Below, piece after piece: positions 10,074 through 19,594 of a DNA stretch of 64,000 bases. The translations under genes were made by a program, and so were the position numbers. Numbering within the stretch: position 1 is the first letter of the stretch; the number at the start of each line of letters is the position of its first letter. The stretch is from Paracrocinitomix sp039939375 (lineage in GTDB: Bacteria; Bacteroidota; Bacteroidia; Flavobacteriales_D; Crocinitomicaceae). The notes under the pieces are model-generated. The model saw only the letters and a program-made list of their open reading frames with translations, was not told the DNA's origin and ran no database searches. The DNA lies in contig JBDVJO010000006.1 in NCBI GenBank assembly GCA_039939375.1, positions 1-64,000 on the forward strand. The letters are read 5' to 3'.

Positions 10074-12344
10074 CTAATCCAACACCTCTAACTTAGCAAA
10101 CTTCAAAAGCAGCTGCTTGTTACCAACTTTAGGAAAAAACACGGTTGCCTTAGAAGCCGGACTTCCTTCAAGACCTATCACTTTCCCTTTTCCAAACTTT
10201 TCATGTCGAACATTATATCCAACCTTTAAATCTAACTGGCTAGCCGTTGTTCCTGAAGATTTTTTTGGGACTGCCGCAGACACTTTCGTTAGTTTTCGTT
10301 CTTTGTCAGAAAACAATTTCTTGCCCGGAACTCCAACTTTACGCTCCAAGTTTACTTGGTTCATAGATCTGCCAGCTCCTCTTGAAGGATTCGCAACTTC
10401 TAAAAAATCGGGATCAATTTCTTCAATAAAACGGCTGGGCTCAGAGGTGATTAAATTGCCCCAACGATATCTGCTCGTAGCATAAGAAAGTGTCGCAACT
10501 TTTTCGGCACGCGTTAAAGCAACATAAAACAGTCTTCTTTCTTCTTCTAATTCTGTTCTTGAATTCAAGGCCATTTGAGAAGGGAATAGGTTTTCTTCTA
10601 AACCAACTATGTGAACATACGGAAACTCCAATCCTTTTGAAGCATGAATGGTCATCAGGGTAATCTTGTCTTTGTCTTCGTCTTTTTCTTCATCAGCATC
10701 CGTCAACAAAGCTACGTCAACCATAAAGTCACTTAAGTAAGCAGTTTCTCCTTCAGCGGTTGATTCAGTGAATTCTTTAATACCAGCTAATAACGCTTGA
10801 ATATTCTCATATCTCGAAACTCCCTCAGGAGATTTGTCGTCATACAATTCTTTTAATATCCCTGAGCTTTTCGCAATAGTTTGAGCTAATTCATATCCAT
10901 CAACTTTTTCTAGTTCAACGATATAACTTTTAATTGCCGTTACAAAAGCAGACATTTTGTTCATTGTGGCTGAGGGAATACTAGCCGGATATTTCGTTGG
11001 GTTAGAAATCACATCCCACAAACTAACATCATAATGATTAGCTGCAACAATCACTTTTTCAAAACTAGTTTTACCAATTCCTCTTTTCGGATAATTTATT
11101 ACTCTTTTCAAAGCTTCTTCATCTTGCGGGTTTGCAGTAAGCCTGAAATAAGCCAGTAAGTCTTTGATTTCTTTACGTTGGTAAAACGAAAGTCCCCCAT
11201 ATATTTTATAAGGAAGATTCATTTTTCTTAAGGCTTCTTCAAATGATCTTGACTGGGCGTTAGTTCGGTATAAGATGGCAAAATCAGAATGAGCAGCTTG
11301 CTCATTCATTTTGCGCTCATAAATCATGTTGGTAACAACTTTTCCTTCTTCGTTATCCGTTAATGTTCTTATGACTTTGATTTTGTTTCCAGGGTCATTA
11401 GATGTCCAAACTGTTTTCTGAATTTGATCTTTGTTTTTGGCTATAATACTATTTGCCGCGTTGACTATAGTTTGGGTAGATCGGTAATTCTGTTCTAGTT
11501 TGAAGGTAACACAATCCTTATAGTCATTTCTGAAATTCAGAATGTTTTCAATGTTAGCTCCTCTAAATGAGTATATACTTTGAGCATCATCTCCAACAAC
11601 ACAAATATTATGAAATACATCCGCTAACTTTTTTACAATTAAGTATTGACTATAATTTGTATCCTGATACTCATCTACTAATATGTATCTAAATCTGTGC
11701 TGATAAAAATGAAGAACGTCTGGATGATCTCGCATTAAGACATTGGTCTTATATAATAAGTCATCAAAATCCATTGCGCCGGCTTTAAAGCACCTTTTTT
11801 CGTAGGCCTTGTAGATTTCAAAAAGTCTTGGCTTTCCGCTCATTCGATCTTCTGCTACTATATCCGTGTTCGCTTCGTAGCCTGCGGCAGATATTAAATT
11901 GTTCTTCGCTGAAGATATTCTTCCATGTACCAGACTTGGTTTGTAGGTTTTGTCATCCAGCTTTAGCTCTTTGATAATAGTCTTCAATAAACTCCTTGAA
12001 TCTTGTGAATCATAAATTGTGAAATTTGAAGGATAGCCTATTTTCTCTGCATGATGTCTCAAAATTCGTGAGAACACGGAGTGAAAAGTTCCCATTGAAA
12101 TGTTTTTGGCTTCAGATCCACCAATTATCTCCGAAATCCTGCTCTTCATTTCTTTGGCCGCCTTATTAGTAAAGGTTAAGGCAAGAATATTAAATGGATC
12201 AACTCCTCTTTCAATTAAATAGGCAATTCTAAAAGTTAGTACTCTAGTTTTACCAGAACCGGCACCGGCAATTACCATTGATGGGCCTTCTGTGTGTTTA
12301 ACTGCTTCTAATTGCGGAGGATTGAGTGTTTCCAAATAATTCAT
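10074..12344 (-). CDS. pcrA: UvrD/PcrA-type superfamily 1 DNA helicase
   Basis: A 756-residue 3'-5' DNA helicase of the UvrD/PcrA/Rep family, acting in nucleotide excision repair and removal of recombination intermediates. The N-terminus LNPPQLEAVKHTEG is the Q motif. Walker A is AGAGSGKTRVL (about residues 27-37), Walker B DEYQDTNYSQY, motif III GDDAQSIYSFRGA, motif V TIHASKGLEF and motif VI FYVALTRAEK. The C-terminal 50 residues (VGYNVRHEKFGKGKVIGLEG) resemble the PcrA Tudor-like domain that binds RNA polymerase. The gene stands alone between two repeat arrays. Whether it is best called UvrD or PcrA cannot be settled here. Confidence 0.93.
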   Translation of the reverse strand: MNYLETLNPPQLEAVKHTEGPSMVIAGAGSGKTRVLTFRIAYLIERGVDPFNILALTFTNKAAKEMKSRISEIIGGSEAKNISMGTFHSVFSRILRHHAEKIGYPSNFTIYDSQDSRSLLKTIIKELKLDDKTYKPSLVHGRISSAKNNLISAAGYEANTDIVAEDRMSGKPRLFEIYKAYEKRCFKAGAMDFDDLLYKTNVLMRDHPDVLHFYQHRFRYILVDEYQDTNYSQYLIVKKLADVFHNICVVGDDAQSIYSFRGANIENILNFRNDYKDCVTFKLEQNYRSTQTIVNAANSIIAKNKDQIQKTVWTSNDPGNKIKVIRTLTDNEEGKVVTNMIYERKMNEQAAHSDFAILYRTNAQSRSFEEALRKMNLPYKIYGGLSFYQRKEIKDLLAYFRLTANPQDEEALKRVINYPKRGIGKTSFEKVIVAANHYDVSLWDVISNPTKYPASIPSATMNKMSAFVTAIKSYIVELEKVDGYELAQTIAKSSGILKELYDDKSPEGVSRYENIQALLAGIKEFTESTAEGETAYLSDFMVDVALLTDADEEKDEDKDKITLMTIHASKGLEFPYVHIVGLEENLFPSQMALNSRTELEEERRLFYVALTRAEKVATLSYATSRYRWGNLITSEPSRFIEEIDPDFLEVANPSRGAGRSMNQVNLERKVGVPGKKLFSDKERKLTKVSAAVPKKSSGTTASQLDLKVGYNVRHEKFGKGKVIGLEGSPASKATVFFPKVGNKQLLLKFAKLEVLD

Positions 12345-12410
12345 AACACAAAATTAATTATAAAGTCAGCACATTCGAACATTGTTGATAAATCTTTCCT
12401 TTTAGTTTCT

Positions 12411-12943
12411 GCTTCGGATACCACTGCTACGAATAACGAAAAACACCCCCTTCGTTCCTCTCGGCTCCGCTCGATTAACTCACTTAACGAAGCACGAACA
12501 ACGAACAACGAAACACGAACAACGAACAACGAAACACGAACAACGAGTCTCCAGTTTCCAGTTTCAACTCCCCGGATACCACCACCACGAAAAACGAAAA
12601 ACCAAACACCACCACAAAAAAACGAAACACAAAACACGAACAACACACCCCCCCTTCGTTCCTCTCGGCTCCGCTCGATTAACTCATTTAATGAACCACG
12701 AACCACGAACCACGAACCACGAACAACGAAACACGAAAACGCCCCCTCGTCACTCTCGGCTTCGCTCGATTAACTCAGGTATCGAAAAACGAACAACAAG
12801 TCTCCAGTCTCCAGTTTCAACTCCCCTGATACCACCACCGCGAAAAACAAACACGAACAACCAACAACCAACTACGAAACACTAAACACGAACCACGAAC
12901 CACGAAACACGAAACACGAAACACGAACAACAAAACACAACAA
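12411..12943. repeat. Mosaic heptamer repeat array B
   Basis: This occupies most of the 811-bp gap between the divergent helicase gene and rpsL. Long runs of CGAACAA, CGAAACA and CGAACCA words alternate with CCAGTTT/CCAGTCT blocks near 12547 and 12801. Each such block is followed by an AACTCCCC-GATACCACCACC module. A CTCTCGGCTCCGCTCGATTAACTCA module occurs three times (about 12446, 12651 and 12741). The first two copies are about 204 bp apart. Open frames that cross the array exist only because the words lack stop codons. Confidence 0.85.
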
Positions 12944-13057
12944 TCACCTCCCCAAAAAATAAATCCCGAATTAATCGTAACAAAATGCTAATTCATCTAG
13001 TAAAATTGTCTTTCAACAGAGAAATGTGAAAAATCTTCAGAAATTTCTAACCAAATG

Positions 13058-13087
13058 TTGTTTAATAAAAAAAACTTAATACCTTTG
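13058..13087 (+). promoter_or_regulatory. Promoter of the rpsL superoperon
   Basis: A TTG at 13058-13060, a 19-bp spacer and TACCTTTG at 13080-13087 match the Bacteroidota -33/-7 promoter (TTG-N19-TAnnTTTG). It lies 68 bp before the rpsL ATG, beyond the end of repeat array B. It is the clearest promoter in the window and probably drives the whole ribosomal superoperon. Confidence 0.75.
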
Positions 13088-13155
13088 CACTCCGAATTTT
13101 AGCGAATTTGGGTGAAAATTATTGGGAAACATTAGAAAAATATAGTATTTAGAAT

Positions 13156-13530
13156 ATGCCAACTATTCAACAATTAGTAAGAAAAGGGCGAACTGCTCAA
13201 GTGAAGACTTCAAAGTCTGCTGCACTTGATTCGTGCCCGCAGAGAAGAGGGGTTTGCGTGAGAGTATACACGACTACGCCTAAGAAACCTAATTCAGCAA
13301 TGAGAAAAGTTGCTAGGGTTAGATTAACTAACGGTAAAGAGGTGAATGCTTATATCGGTGGTGAAGGACACAACTTACAAGAACACTCTATTGTGTTAGT
13401 AAGAGGTGGTAGAGTAAAAGATTTACCAGGTGTGAGATATCACATTGTGAGAGGTGCTCTTGATACTGCTGGTGTTGAAGGTAGATTACAAAGAAGATCT
13501 AAATACGGTGCTAAAAGACCAAAGAAATAA
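13156..13530 (+). CDS. rpsL: 30S ribosomal protein S12 (uS12)
   Basis: S12 sits at the decoding centre of the small subunit and affects accuracy. All of uS12 is present in 124 residues, including the loop TTPKKPNSAMRKVARV, whose lysine is the usual streptomycin-sensitive residue, and GGRVKDLPGVRYH. The basic tail ends in YGAKRPKK. It is the first gene of the superoperon; rpsG follows after 9 bp. Confidence 0.98.
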   Translation: MPTIQQLVRKGRTAQVKTSKSAALDSCPQRRGVCVRVYTTTPKKPNSAMRKVARVRLTNGKEVNAYIGGEGHNLQEHSIVLVRGGRVKDLPGVRYHIVRGALDTAGVEGRLQRRSKYGAKRPKK

Positions 13531-13539
13531 TTAGGAATA

Positions 13540-14010
13540 ATGAGAAGAAGACAAGCAAAGAAGCATACAATCTTGCCTGATCCTAAGTACAAAGATGTAC
13601 TGGTAACAAAGTTTGTAAACAACATGATGATGCACGGAAAGAAAAGTGTGTCGTTTAAAATTTTCTATGACGCAATGGAAATCGTTCAATCAAAAGTTGA
13701 AGAAGAGTCTCCAGTTGACGTATGGAAAAAAGCATTAACTAATGTTACTCCTGGTGTAGAAGTAAGAAGTAGAAGAGTTGGTGGAGCTACTTTCCAAATT
13801 CCTACGCCTGTTAGAGATAGCAGAAAACAATCATTAGCAATGAGCTGGTTGATTTCTTTTTCAAGAAAGAGAAATGAAAAAACTATGGCTCAAAAATTGG
13901 CTGGTGAGATTTTAGCAGCAGCTAAAGAAGAAGGTGCAGCTTACAAGAAAAAAGAAGATATGCACAGAATGGCGGAAGCTAACAAAGCATTTTCACATTT
14001 TAGATTCTAG
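13540..14010 (+). CDS. rpsG: 30S ribosomal protein S7 (uS7)
   Basis: S7 binds the 3' domain of 16S rRNA and starts assembly of the head of the small subunit. The 156 residues begin MRRRQAKK and contain the family core KFVNNMMMHGKKSVS and the GGATFQIPTPV beta hairpin. The C-terminus EDMHRMAEANKAFSHFRF is full length. It lies between rpsL and fusA with gaps under 10 bp, the conserved str order. Confidence 0.98.
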   Translation: MRRRQAKKHTILPDPKYKDVLVTKFVNNMMMHGKKSVSFKIFYDAMEIVQSKVEEESPVDVWKKALTNVTPGVEVRSRRVGGATFQIPTPVRDSRKQSLAMSWLISFSRKRNEKTMAQKLAGEILAAAKEEGAAYKKKEDMHRMAEANKAFSHFRF

Positions 14011-14013
14011 ATC

Positions 14014-16152
14014 ATGGCAAAGAAAAGAGATTTAGCAAAAACAAGAAATATTGGGATTATGGCCCACGTTGATGCCGGTAAAACGACAACAACTGAGCGT
14101 ATCCTTTACTATACAGGAGTAAGTCACAAAATTGGTGAGGTACATGATGGTGCCGCAACAATGGACTGGATGGAGCAAGAGCAAGAAAGAGGTATTACAA
14201 TTACTTCAGCTGCTACAACTTGTTTCTGGAAATATCCAACTGTTCAAGGGAAGCCAGTTCCTGAAACTCAAGATTATAGAATTAACATTATTGACACGCC
14301 AGGTCACGTTGACTTTACTGTAGAGGTAGAGCGTTCTTTACGTGTTTTGGATGGAGCTGTTGCATTAATTTGTGCTGCTTCTGGTGTTGAGCCTCAATCT
14401 GAGACTGTATGGAGACAAGCTGATAAATACGGTGTTCCAAGAATTTGTTTTGTAAACAAAATGGACCGTGCAGGAGCTGACTTCATGAGATGTGTAAAAG
14501 AAATTAGAGAGAGATTAGGTGGTAATCCATTACCATTGCAACTTCCTATCGGAGCGGAAGATGATTTCAAAGGAGTAGTTGATTTGATCACTATGAAAGG
14601 AATTATCTGGAAAGAAGAGAACATGGGGTCAACTTGGGATGAAATTGAGATTCCTGCTGACATGGTTGAAGAAGCTCAAGAGTGGAGAGATAAATTAATT
14701 GAAGCAGTAGCTGAGTCAGATGAAGCGTTAATGGAGAAATTCTTCGAAGATTCTGAATCAATTACGAGAGAAGAAATGTTTGCTGCTATTCGTAAAGCTA
14801 CTATCGAAATGACGGTTCAACCGATCATGTGTGGTTCTGCTTTTAAGAATAAAGGTGTACAAACAATGTTGGATGCAGTAATGGCATTCTTACCTTCTCC
14901 TTACGATAAAGGAGCGGTAACTGGAATGAATCCTGATTCTGAAGAAGAAACTTCTAGAGAGCCAGATCCAGAAGCACCAATTGCTGCTTTAGCATTTAAA
15001 ATTGCAACCGACCCATTCGTAGGAAGACTTTGTTTCTTCAGAATGTATTCAGGTAAATTAGATGCTGGTTCTTACATCTATAACACAAGAACTAACAAGA
15101 AAGAGAGAATTTCAAGAATCTTCCAAATGCACTCTAACAAACAAAATGCTATCGATTTTATCGAAGCTGGTGATATAGGTGCAGGTGTTGGATTTAAAGA
15201 TATTAGAACTGGAGATACCTTATGTGATGAAAAAGCACCTATCGTACTTGAGTCTATGGATTTCCCAGATCCAGTAATCGGTATCGCAATTGAGCCTAAA
15301 ACTCAAGCTGATGTTGATAAATTAGGTATGGGATTGAATAAGTTGGCTGAAGAGGATCCAACGTTCCAAATCACTACAAACCCTGATTCTGGTCAAACAG
15401 TAATCTCAGGAATGGGTGAGCTTCACTTAGAAGTTTTGATCGACAGATTAAAAAGAGAATTCAAAGTTGAAGTAAACGAAGGTGCTCCTCAAGTTGCTTA
15501 CAAAGAGAAGATCAACGCTACAGTTACTCATAGAGAAACGTATAAAAAACAATCTGGTGGTCGTGGTAAATTCGCAGATATTTCTGTAGTTATCAAGCCG
15601 CAAGAGGATGAAGAGAAAACAGGATTAGAATTCATCAACAACATTAAAGGTGGTAACATTCCAAGAGAATTTATCCCTTCTGTTGAAAAAGGATTCAAAG
15701 AATCAATGAAAAACGGTGTATTAGCTGGATTCCCTATTGACTCTTTAGTTGTTGAATTAAATGATGGTTCTTACCATGATGTCGATTCAGATTCTCTATC
15801 ATTTGAGGTGTGTGCGAAAATGGCTTACAGAAATGGATTGAAAAATGCATCTCCTGAGTTATTAGAGCCAATCATGTCTGTTGAAGTTGTTACTCCTGAA
15901 GAAAACATGGGTGATATCGTAGCAGACTTAAACAAGAGAAGAGGTCAAATGGCTGGAATGGATGATAGATTAGGTGCGAAAGTGATTAAAGCTGACGTTC
16001 CATTATCTGAAATGTTTGGATATGTAACAACATTAAGAACATTATCATCAGGAAGAGCTACATCAACAATGGAATTCTCGCACTATGCGACTACTCCAAG
16101 AAATATTGCTGATGACGTGATTAAGAAAACAAAAGGACAAGTAGAAGCATAA
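14014..16152 (+). CDS. fusA: Elongation factor G
   Basis: EF-G is the GTPase that drives tRNA-mRNA translocation and, with RRF, ribosome recycling. At 712 residues it is full length. G1 is AHVDAGKTTTTERIL (about 17-31), G2 lies in ERGITITSAATT, G3 is DTPGHVDF and G4 NKMD. Domain IV shows the typical GGRGKFADISV stretch, and the end resembles domain V (MFGYVTTLRTLSSGRA). It follows rpsG by 3 bp. tuf, which follows fusA in many other phyla, is absent and rpsJ comes next. Confidence 0.98.
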   Translation: MAKKRDLAKTRNIGIMAHVDAGKTTTTERILYYTGVSHKIGEVHDGAATMDWMEQEQERGITITSAATTCFWKYPTVQGKPVPETQDYRINIIDTPGHVDFTVEVERSLRVLDGAVALICAASGVEPQSETVWRQADKYGVPRICFVNKMDRAGADFMRCVKEIRERLGGNPLPLQLPIGAEDDFKGVVDLITMKGIIWKEENMGSTWDEIEIPADMVEEAQEWRDKLIEAVAESDEALMEKFFEDSESITREEMFAAIRKATIEMTVQPIMCGSAFKNKGVQTMLDAVMAFLPSPYDKGAVTGMNPDSEEETSREPDPEAPIAALAFKIATDPFVGRLCFFRMYSGKLDAGSYIYNTRTNKKERISRIFQMHSNKQNAIDFIEAGDIGAGVGFKDIRTGDTLCDEKAPIVLESMDFPDPVIGIAIEPKTQADVDKLGMGLNKLAEEDPTFQITTNPDSGQTVISGMGELHLEVLIDRLKREFKVEVNEGAPQVAYKEKINATVTHRETYKKQSGGRGKFADISVVIKPQEDEEKTGLEFINNIKGGNIPREFIPSVEKGFKESMKNGVLAGFPIDSLVVELNDGSYHDVDSDSLSFEVCAKMAYRNGLKNASPELLEPIMSVEVVTPEENMGDIVADLNKRRGQMAGMDDRLGAKVIKADVPLSEMFGYVTTLRTLSSGRATSTMEFSHYATTPRNIADDVIKKTKGQVEA

Positions 16153-16170
16153 TTATAAGATCGAAAAGTA

Positions 16171-16476
16171 ATGAGTCAAAAGATCAGAATAAAATTAAAA
16201 TCATACGATCACAACTTAGTTGATAAATCAGCTGAGAAGATTGTAAAAGCTGTGAAGGCGACAGGTGCTGTAGTTAGTGGACCAATTCCACTTCCAACTC
16301 ACAAGAGAATTTATACAGTATTGAAGTCTCCTCACGTAAACAAAAAAGCTAGAGAGCAATTCCAATTGTGTGCTTACAAAAGATTGATAGACATTTATAG
16401 TTCATCATCTAAAACTGTAGATGCATTGATGAAGTTGGAATTACCTAGTGGAGTTAACGTAGAAATCAAAGTTTAA
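16171..16476 (+). CDS. rpsJ: 30S ribosomal protein S10 (uS10)
   Basis: S10 is a small-subunit head protein that also acts as NusE in antitermination complexes. The 101 residues include the signature GPIPLPTHKRIYTVLKSPHV and the KRLIDIYSSSSKTVDALMKL helix region. It begins the S10 cluster, joined to fusA with an 18-bp gap instead of a separate transcription unit. Confidence 0.98.
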   Translation: MSQKIRIKLKSYDHNLVDKSAEKIVKAVKATGAVVSGPIPLPTHKRIYTVLKSPHVNKKAREQFQLCAYKRLIDIYSSSSKTVDALMKLELPSGVNVEIKV

Positions 16477-16507
16477 TTAAGTAATTAAACGATTTAATAA
16501 ATAAAGT

Positions 16508-17122
16508 ATGCCAGGAATAATTGGAAAGAAAATCGGAATGACTAGCGTCTACAGTGCCGAGGGCAAGGCAACGCCATGCACAGTGATAGCAGCTGGTCCT
16601 TGTGTTGTAACACAAGTGAAAACCGAAGAAAAAGATGGTTACGAAGCTGTTCAGCTTGGTTTTGGAGACAAAAGAGAGAAGAACACACCTGCAGCCATGC
16701 AAGGACATTTCAAAAAAGCAAAAACTACTCCTAAAAGGAAATTAGTAGAGTTTGCTGGAATGAATGACCTTAACTTAGGTGATGTTGTCAATGTAGAATT
16801 ATTTGAAGAAGGTGAATACGTGAATGTTACCGGTACTTCTAAAGGAAAAGGTTTCCAAGGGGTAGTTAAACGTCACGGATTTGGTGGTGTTGGTCAAGCG
16901 ACTCACGGTCAGCACAATAGAATGAGAGCGCCAGGTTCAATTGGTGCAGCTTCTTACCCTGCGAGAGTATTCAAAGGAATGAGAATGGCTGGTCAAACTG
17001 GAAACGCTAGAACAGTTCAAGAAAATCTTCAAGTAGTGAAAGTATTAACCGATAAGAACGTAATCTTAGTAAAAGGATCTATTCCTGGTGCTAAAGGTTC
17101 TTTCGTAATCATTGAGAAGTAA
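16508..17122 (+). CDS. rplC: 50S ribosomal protein L3 (uL3)
   Basis: L3 is an early-assembling large-subunit protein whose loop reaches the peptidyl-transferase centre. The 204-residue protein opens MPGIIGKKIGMT and has the conserved central loop HGFGGVGQATHGQHNRMRAPGS with the glutamine that is methylated in other bacteria. GSIPGAKGSFVII ends the protein. rplD starts 1 bp after its stop. Confidence 0.98.
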   Translation: MPGIIGKKIGMTSVYSAEGKATPCTVIAAGPCVVTQVKTEEKDGYEAVQLGFGDKREKNTPAAMQGHFKKAKTTPKRKLVEFAGMNDLNLGDVVNVELFEEGEYVNVTGTSKGKGFQGVVKRHGFGGVGQATHGQHNRMRAPGSIGAASYPARVFKGMRMAGQTGNARTVQENLQVVKVLTDKNVILVKGSIPGAKGSFVIIEK

Positions 17123-17123
17123 G

Positions 17124-17750
17124 ATGGATATTAAAGTTGTAGATACCAAAGGAAAAGAGACTTCTAAAAAAGTTACATTGGCAGATTCTATTTACGGAAT
17201 CGAACCTAATGATCACGCAATTTACTTAGACGTAAAACAGTATTTAGCTGCTAACAGACAAGGAACGCATAAATCGAAAGAAAGAGCTGAGATTGTAGGA
17301 TCAACTAGAAAAATCAAAAAACAAAAAGGAACTGGTACAGCAAGAGCTGGATCTATTAAGTCTCCTGTTTTTAGAGGTGGTGGTCGTGTTTTTGGTCCAA
17401 GACCAAGAAATTATGACTTCAAATTGAACACAAAGTTGAAGCGTTTAGCAAGAAAATCTGCTTTATCTATCAAAGCGAAAGATGGTAACATTATCGTGAT
17501 GTCGGATATCCAGTTTGCTGATGCCAAAACAAAAGAGTTCATGAACGTTATGTCGAGCAACAATCTAGCTTATGAAAAAGTGTTGATTGTACTTCCAGAA
17601 GATAACAAGAATGTTTACTTGTCTTCTAGAAATGTTCAAGGGGCAAATGTAGTAACAGCAGATAGCTTAAATACTTACGAAATCGTTAACGCGAACAAAG
17701 TAGTCATAGTTGAAGGTGCTGTTGAGAAAATTGAAAACACTTTAAATTAA
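17124..17750 (+). CDS. rplD: 50S ribosomal protein L4 (uL4)
   Basis: L4 lines the nascent-peptide exit tunnel, and in some bacteria represses its own operon. The start at 17124 (MDIKVVDTKGK) is preferred to an in-frame TTG 12 bp upstream inside rplC. The 208 residues hold the tunnel loop GTGTARAGSIKSPVFRGGG and the RKSALSIKAKDG region. It fits between rplC and rplW with single-base to few-base gaps. Confidence 0.97.
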   Translation: MDIKVVDTKGKETSKKVTLADSIYGIEPNDHAIYLDVKQYLAANRQGTHKSKERAEIVGSTRKIKKQKGTGTARAGSIKSPVFRGGGRVFGPRPRNYDFKLNTKLKRLARKSALSIKAKDGNIIVMSDIQFADAKTKEFMNVMSSNNLAYEKVLIVLPEDNKNVYLSSRNVQGANVVTADSLNTYEIVNANKVVIVEGAVEKIENTLN

Positions 17751-17758
17751 TTTGAGTG

Positions 17759-18055
17759 ATGAACAGCATTATTAAAAAACCGATTCTTACAGAGAAAGCT
17801 ACAATTGATAGCGAATTGAATAACAGATTCGCCTTTGTAGTTGATAAGAACGCTAACAAAATCGAAATCAAGAAAGCCGTAGAGAAAATGTACGGAGTTT
17901 CTATCGATAGCGTTAGAACTATGAGATACGGCGGTGGAATACCGAAGAAGAAATATACTGCAAAAGGGATTGCTGAGCAAACCAATTCAGTATGGAAAAA
18001 AGCGATTGTAACAGTAGCCGAAGGTGAAACAATCGATTTATACGAGAACGTTTAA
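17759..18055 (+). CDS. rplW: 50S ribosomal protein L23 (uL23)
   Basis: L23 lies at the tunnel exit and docks trigger factor and SRP. The ATG at 17759 (MNSIIKKPILTEKA) is preferred to the GTG directly before it, giving 98 residues. The core VEKMYGVSIDSVRTMRYGG and the KAIVTVAEGETIDLYENV end are typical. Confidence 0.97.
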   Translation: MNSIIKKPILTEKATIDSELNNRFAFVVDKNANKIEIKKAVEKMYGVSIDSVRTMRYGGGIPKKKYTAKGIAEQTNSVWKKAIVTVAEGETIDLYENV

Positions 18056-18066
18056 GATATTGAGAA

Positions 18067-18891
18067 ATGGGAGTTAGAAAATTAAAGCCAACTACACCAG
18101 GTCAAAGACATAAGATCGTCAGCGATTTTAGTGATATCACTAAATCTACGCCAGAGAAATCTTTGTTAACTACTAAGAAAAGATCAGGTGGTAGAAATAG
18201 CCAAGGTAGAATGACTATGCGTCACTTAGGTGGTGGGCACAAGAAAAAATATAGAATTGTTGATTTTAAAAGAGACAAATTCGGTATCCCTGCAACTGTA
18301 AAGGGGATTGAGTATGATCCAAACAGAACTGCTCGTATCGCTTTACTTTATTATGCAGATGGTGAAAAAAGATATATTATCGCACCTGAAGGATTAGAAG
18401 TTGGAACTGTAGTAAATTCTGGTAAAGGGGTTCAACCTGAAGTAGGAAACACTTTGTTCTTAGCAGATATTCCATTAGGTACTATCATTCACAACATTGA
18501 GTTAAAACCAGGAAGAGGAGCGTCAATCGCAAGAGGTGCTGGATGTTATGCTCAGTTAAATGCAAAAGAAGGAAAATTCGCTATCGTGAAAATGCCTTCT
18601 GGTGAAACAAGAATGATTTTGTTAACATGTTTAGCAACTATCGGTTCGGTTTCAAATTCAGAGCACATGTTGACAAGATCTGGAAAAGCAGGTAGATCAA
18701 GATGGAAAGGTAGAAGACCTAGAGTAAGAGGTGTAGTAATGAATCCAGTCGATCACCCAATGGGTGGTGGTGAAGGTAAATCTTCAGGAGGACACCCTAG
18801 ATCTAGAAACGGACAACCGGCTAAAGGATTTAAGACAAGATCAAAGAAGAAATATTCTTCTAAGTATATTATTGAAAAGCGTAAAAAATAA
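18067..18891 (+). CDS. rplB: 50S ribosomal protein L2 (uL2)
   Basis: L2 supports the peptidyl-transferase centre and subunit joining. The 274-residue protein has the N-terminal RSGGRNSQGRMTMRHLGGGH, the central ARGAGCYAQLNAKEGKFA, and the signature VVMNPVDHPMGGGEGKSSGG with the highly conserved histidine. It is followed by rpsS after 7 bp. Confidence 0.98.
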   Translation: MGVRKLKPTTPGQRHKIVSDFSDITKSTPEKSLLTTKKRSGGRNSQGRMTMRHLGGGHKKKYRIVDFKRDKFGIPATVKGIEYDPNRTARIALLYYADGEKRYIIAPEGLEVGTVVNSGKGVQPEVGNTLFLADIPLGTIIHNIELKPGRGASIARGAGCYAQLNAKEGKFAIVKMPSGETRMILLTCLATIGSVSNSEHMLTRSGKAGRSRWKGRRPRVRGVVMNPVDHPMGGGEGKSSGGHPRSRNGQPAKGFKTRSKKKYSSKYIIEKRKK

Positions 18892-18898
18892 ATAGGAC

Positions 18899-19171
18899 AT
18901 GAGTAGATCATTAAAAAAACCTCCTTTTGTTCATTACAAGTTAATGAAGAGAGTTGACGAAGCAGCAGATGCACAAAAGAAATCTGTAATTAAGACTTGG
19001 TCAAGAAGCTCGACTATCACTCCTGAGTTTGTAGGATTGACAATCGCGGTTCACAATGGTAACAAATTCATTCCTGTTTATGTGACGGAGAATATGGTTG
19101 GACACAAGTTAGGTGAATTTGCACCAACTAGAACCTTTAGAGGTCACGCCGACAAAAAAGGAAAGAAATAA
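18899..19171 (+). CDS. rpsS: 30S ribosomal protein S19 (uS19)
   Basis: S19 pairs with S13 in the head of the small subunit near the A-site finger. The 90 residues begin MSRSLKKPPFVHYKLMK and contain RSSTITPEFVGLTIAVHNG and ENMVGHKLGEFAPTR, the family signature. Confidence 0.98.
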   Translation: MSRSLKKPPFVHYKLMKRVDEAADAQKKSVIKTWSRSSTITPEFVGLTIAVHNGNKFIPVYVTENMVGHKLGEFAPTRTFRGHADKKGKK

Positions 19172-19189
19172 TAGTCTAACATAAGAAAC

Positions 19190-19588
19190 ATGGGAGCTAG
19201 AAAAAGAATAAAAGCAGAGCAATTAAAAGAGGCAAAGAGCAAAGTAGCTATCGCTAAATTGAACGATTGTCCAATCTCTGCAAGAAAGATGAGATTAGTA
19301 GCTGATATCGTAAGAGGTGTTGAAGTGAATAAAGCTTTAAATATCCTTTCACATAATTCAAAAGATGCCGCAGGTAGACTTGAAAAATTATTGAGATCAG
19401 CCATTGCTAACTGGGAGCAAAAAAATGAGGATAAAAACTTAGAAGACGAAACTTTAATCGTTTCTGAAATCAAAGTTGATCACGCTGGAATGTTGAAGAG
19501 AATTCAACCGGCACCTCAAGGACGTGCACACAGAATTAGAAAAAGATCAAACCATACTACTATCATAGTTGATAGCGTAAAAAATTAA
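19190..19588 (+). CDS. rplV: 50S ribosomal protein L22 (uL22)
   Basis: L22 extends a hairpin into the exit tunnel. The 132 residues carry the DCPISARKMRLVADIVRG helix and the tunnel hairpin QPAPQGRAHRIRKRSNHTTI. The N-terminus is slightly longer than in E. coli. rpsC follows after 6 bp. Confidence 0.97.
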   Translation: MGARKRIKAEQLKEAKSKVAIAKLNDCPISARKMRLVADIVRGVEVNKALNILSHNSKDAAGRLEKLLRSAIANWEQKNEDKNLEDETLIVSEIKVDHAGMLKRIQPAPQGRAHRIRKRSNHTTIIVDSVKN

Positions 19589-19594
19589 TAACTG

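Noticed and set aside
10117..10485. 122-codon frame on the plus strand inside the helicase gene
   Set aside because: It is the antisense shadow of a well-conserved helicase C-terminus; no family is recognised in it.
12312..12885. Overlapping open frames of 60 to 150 codons on both strands across array B
   Set aside because: They consist of repeated short words (NERTTNN or FVVRVSL-like units). They stay open because the seven-base words contain no stop codon in any frame; there is no normal codon use, start context or family.
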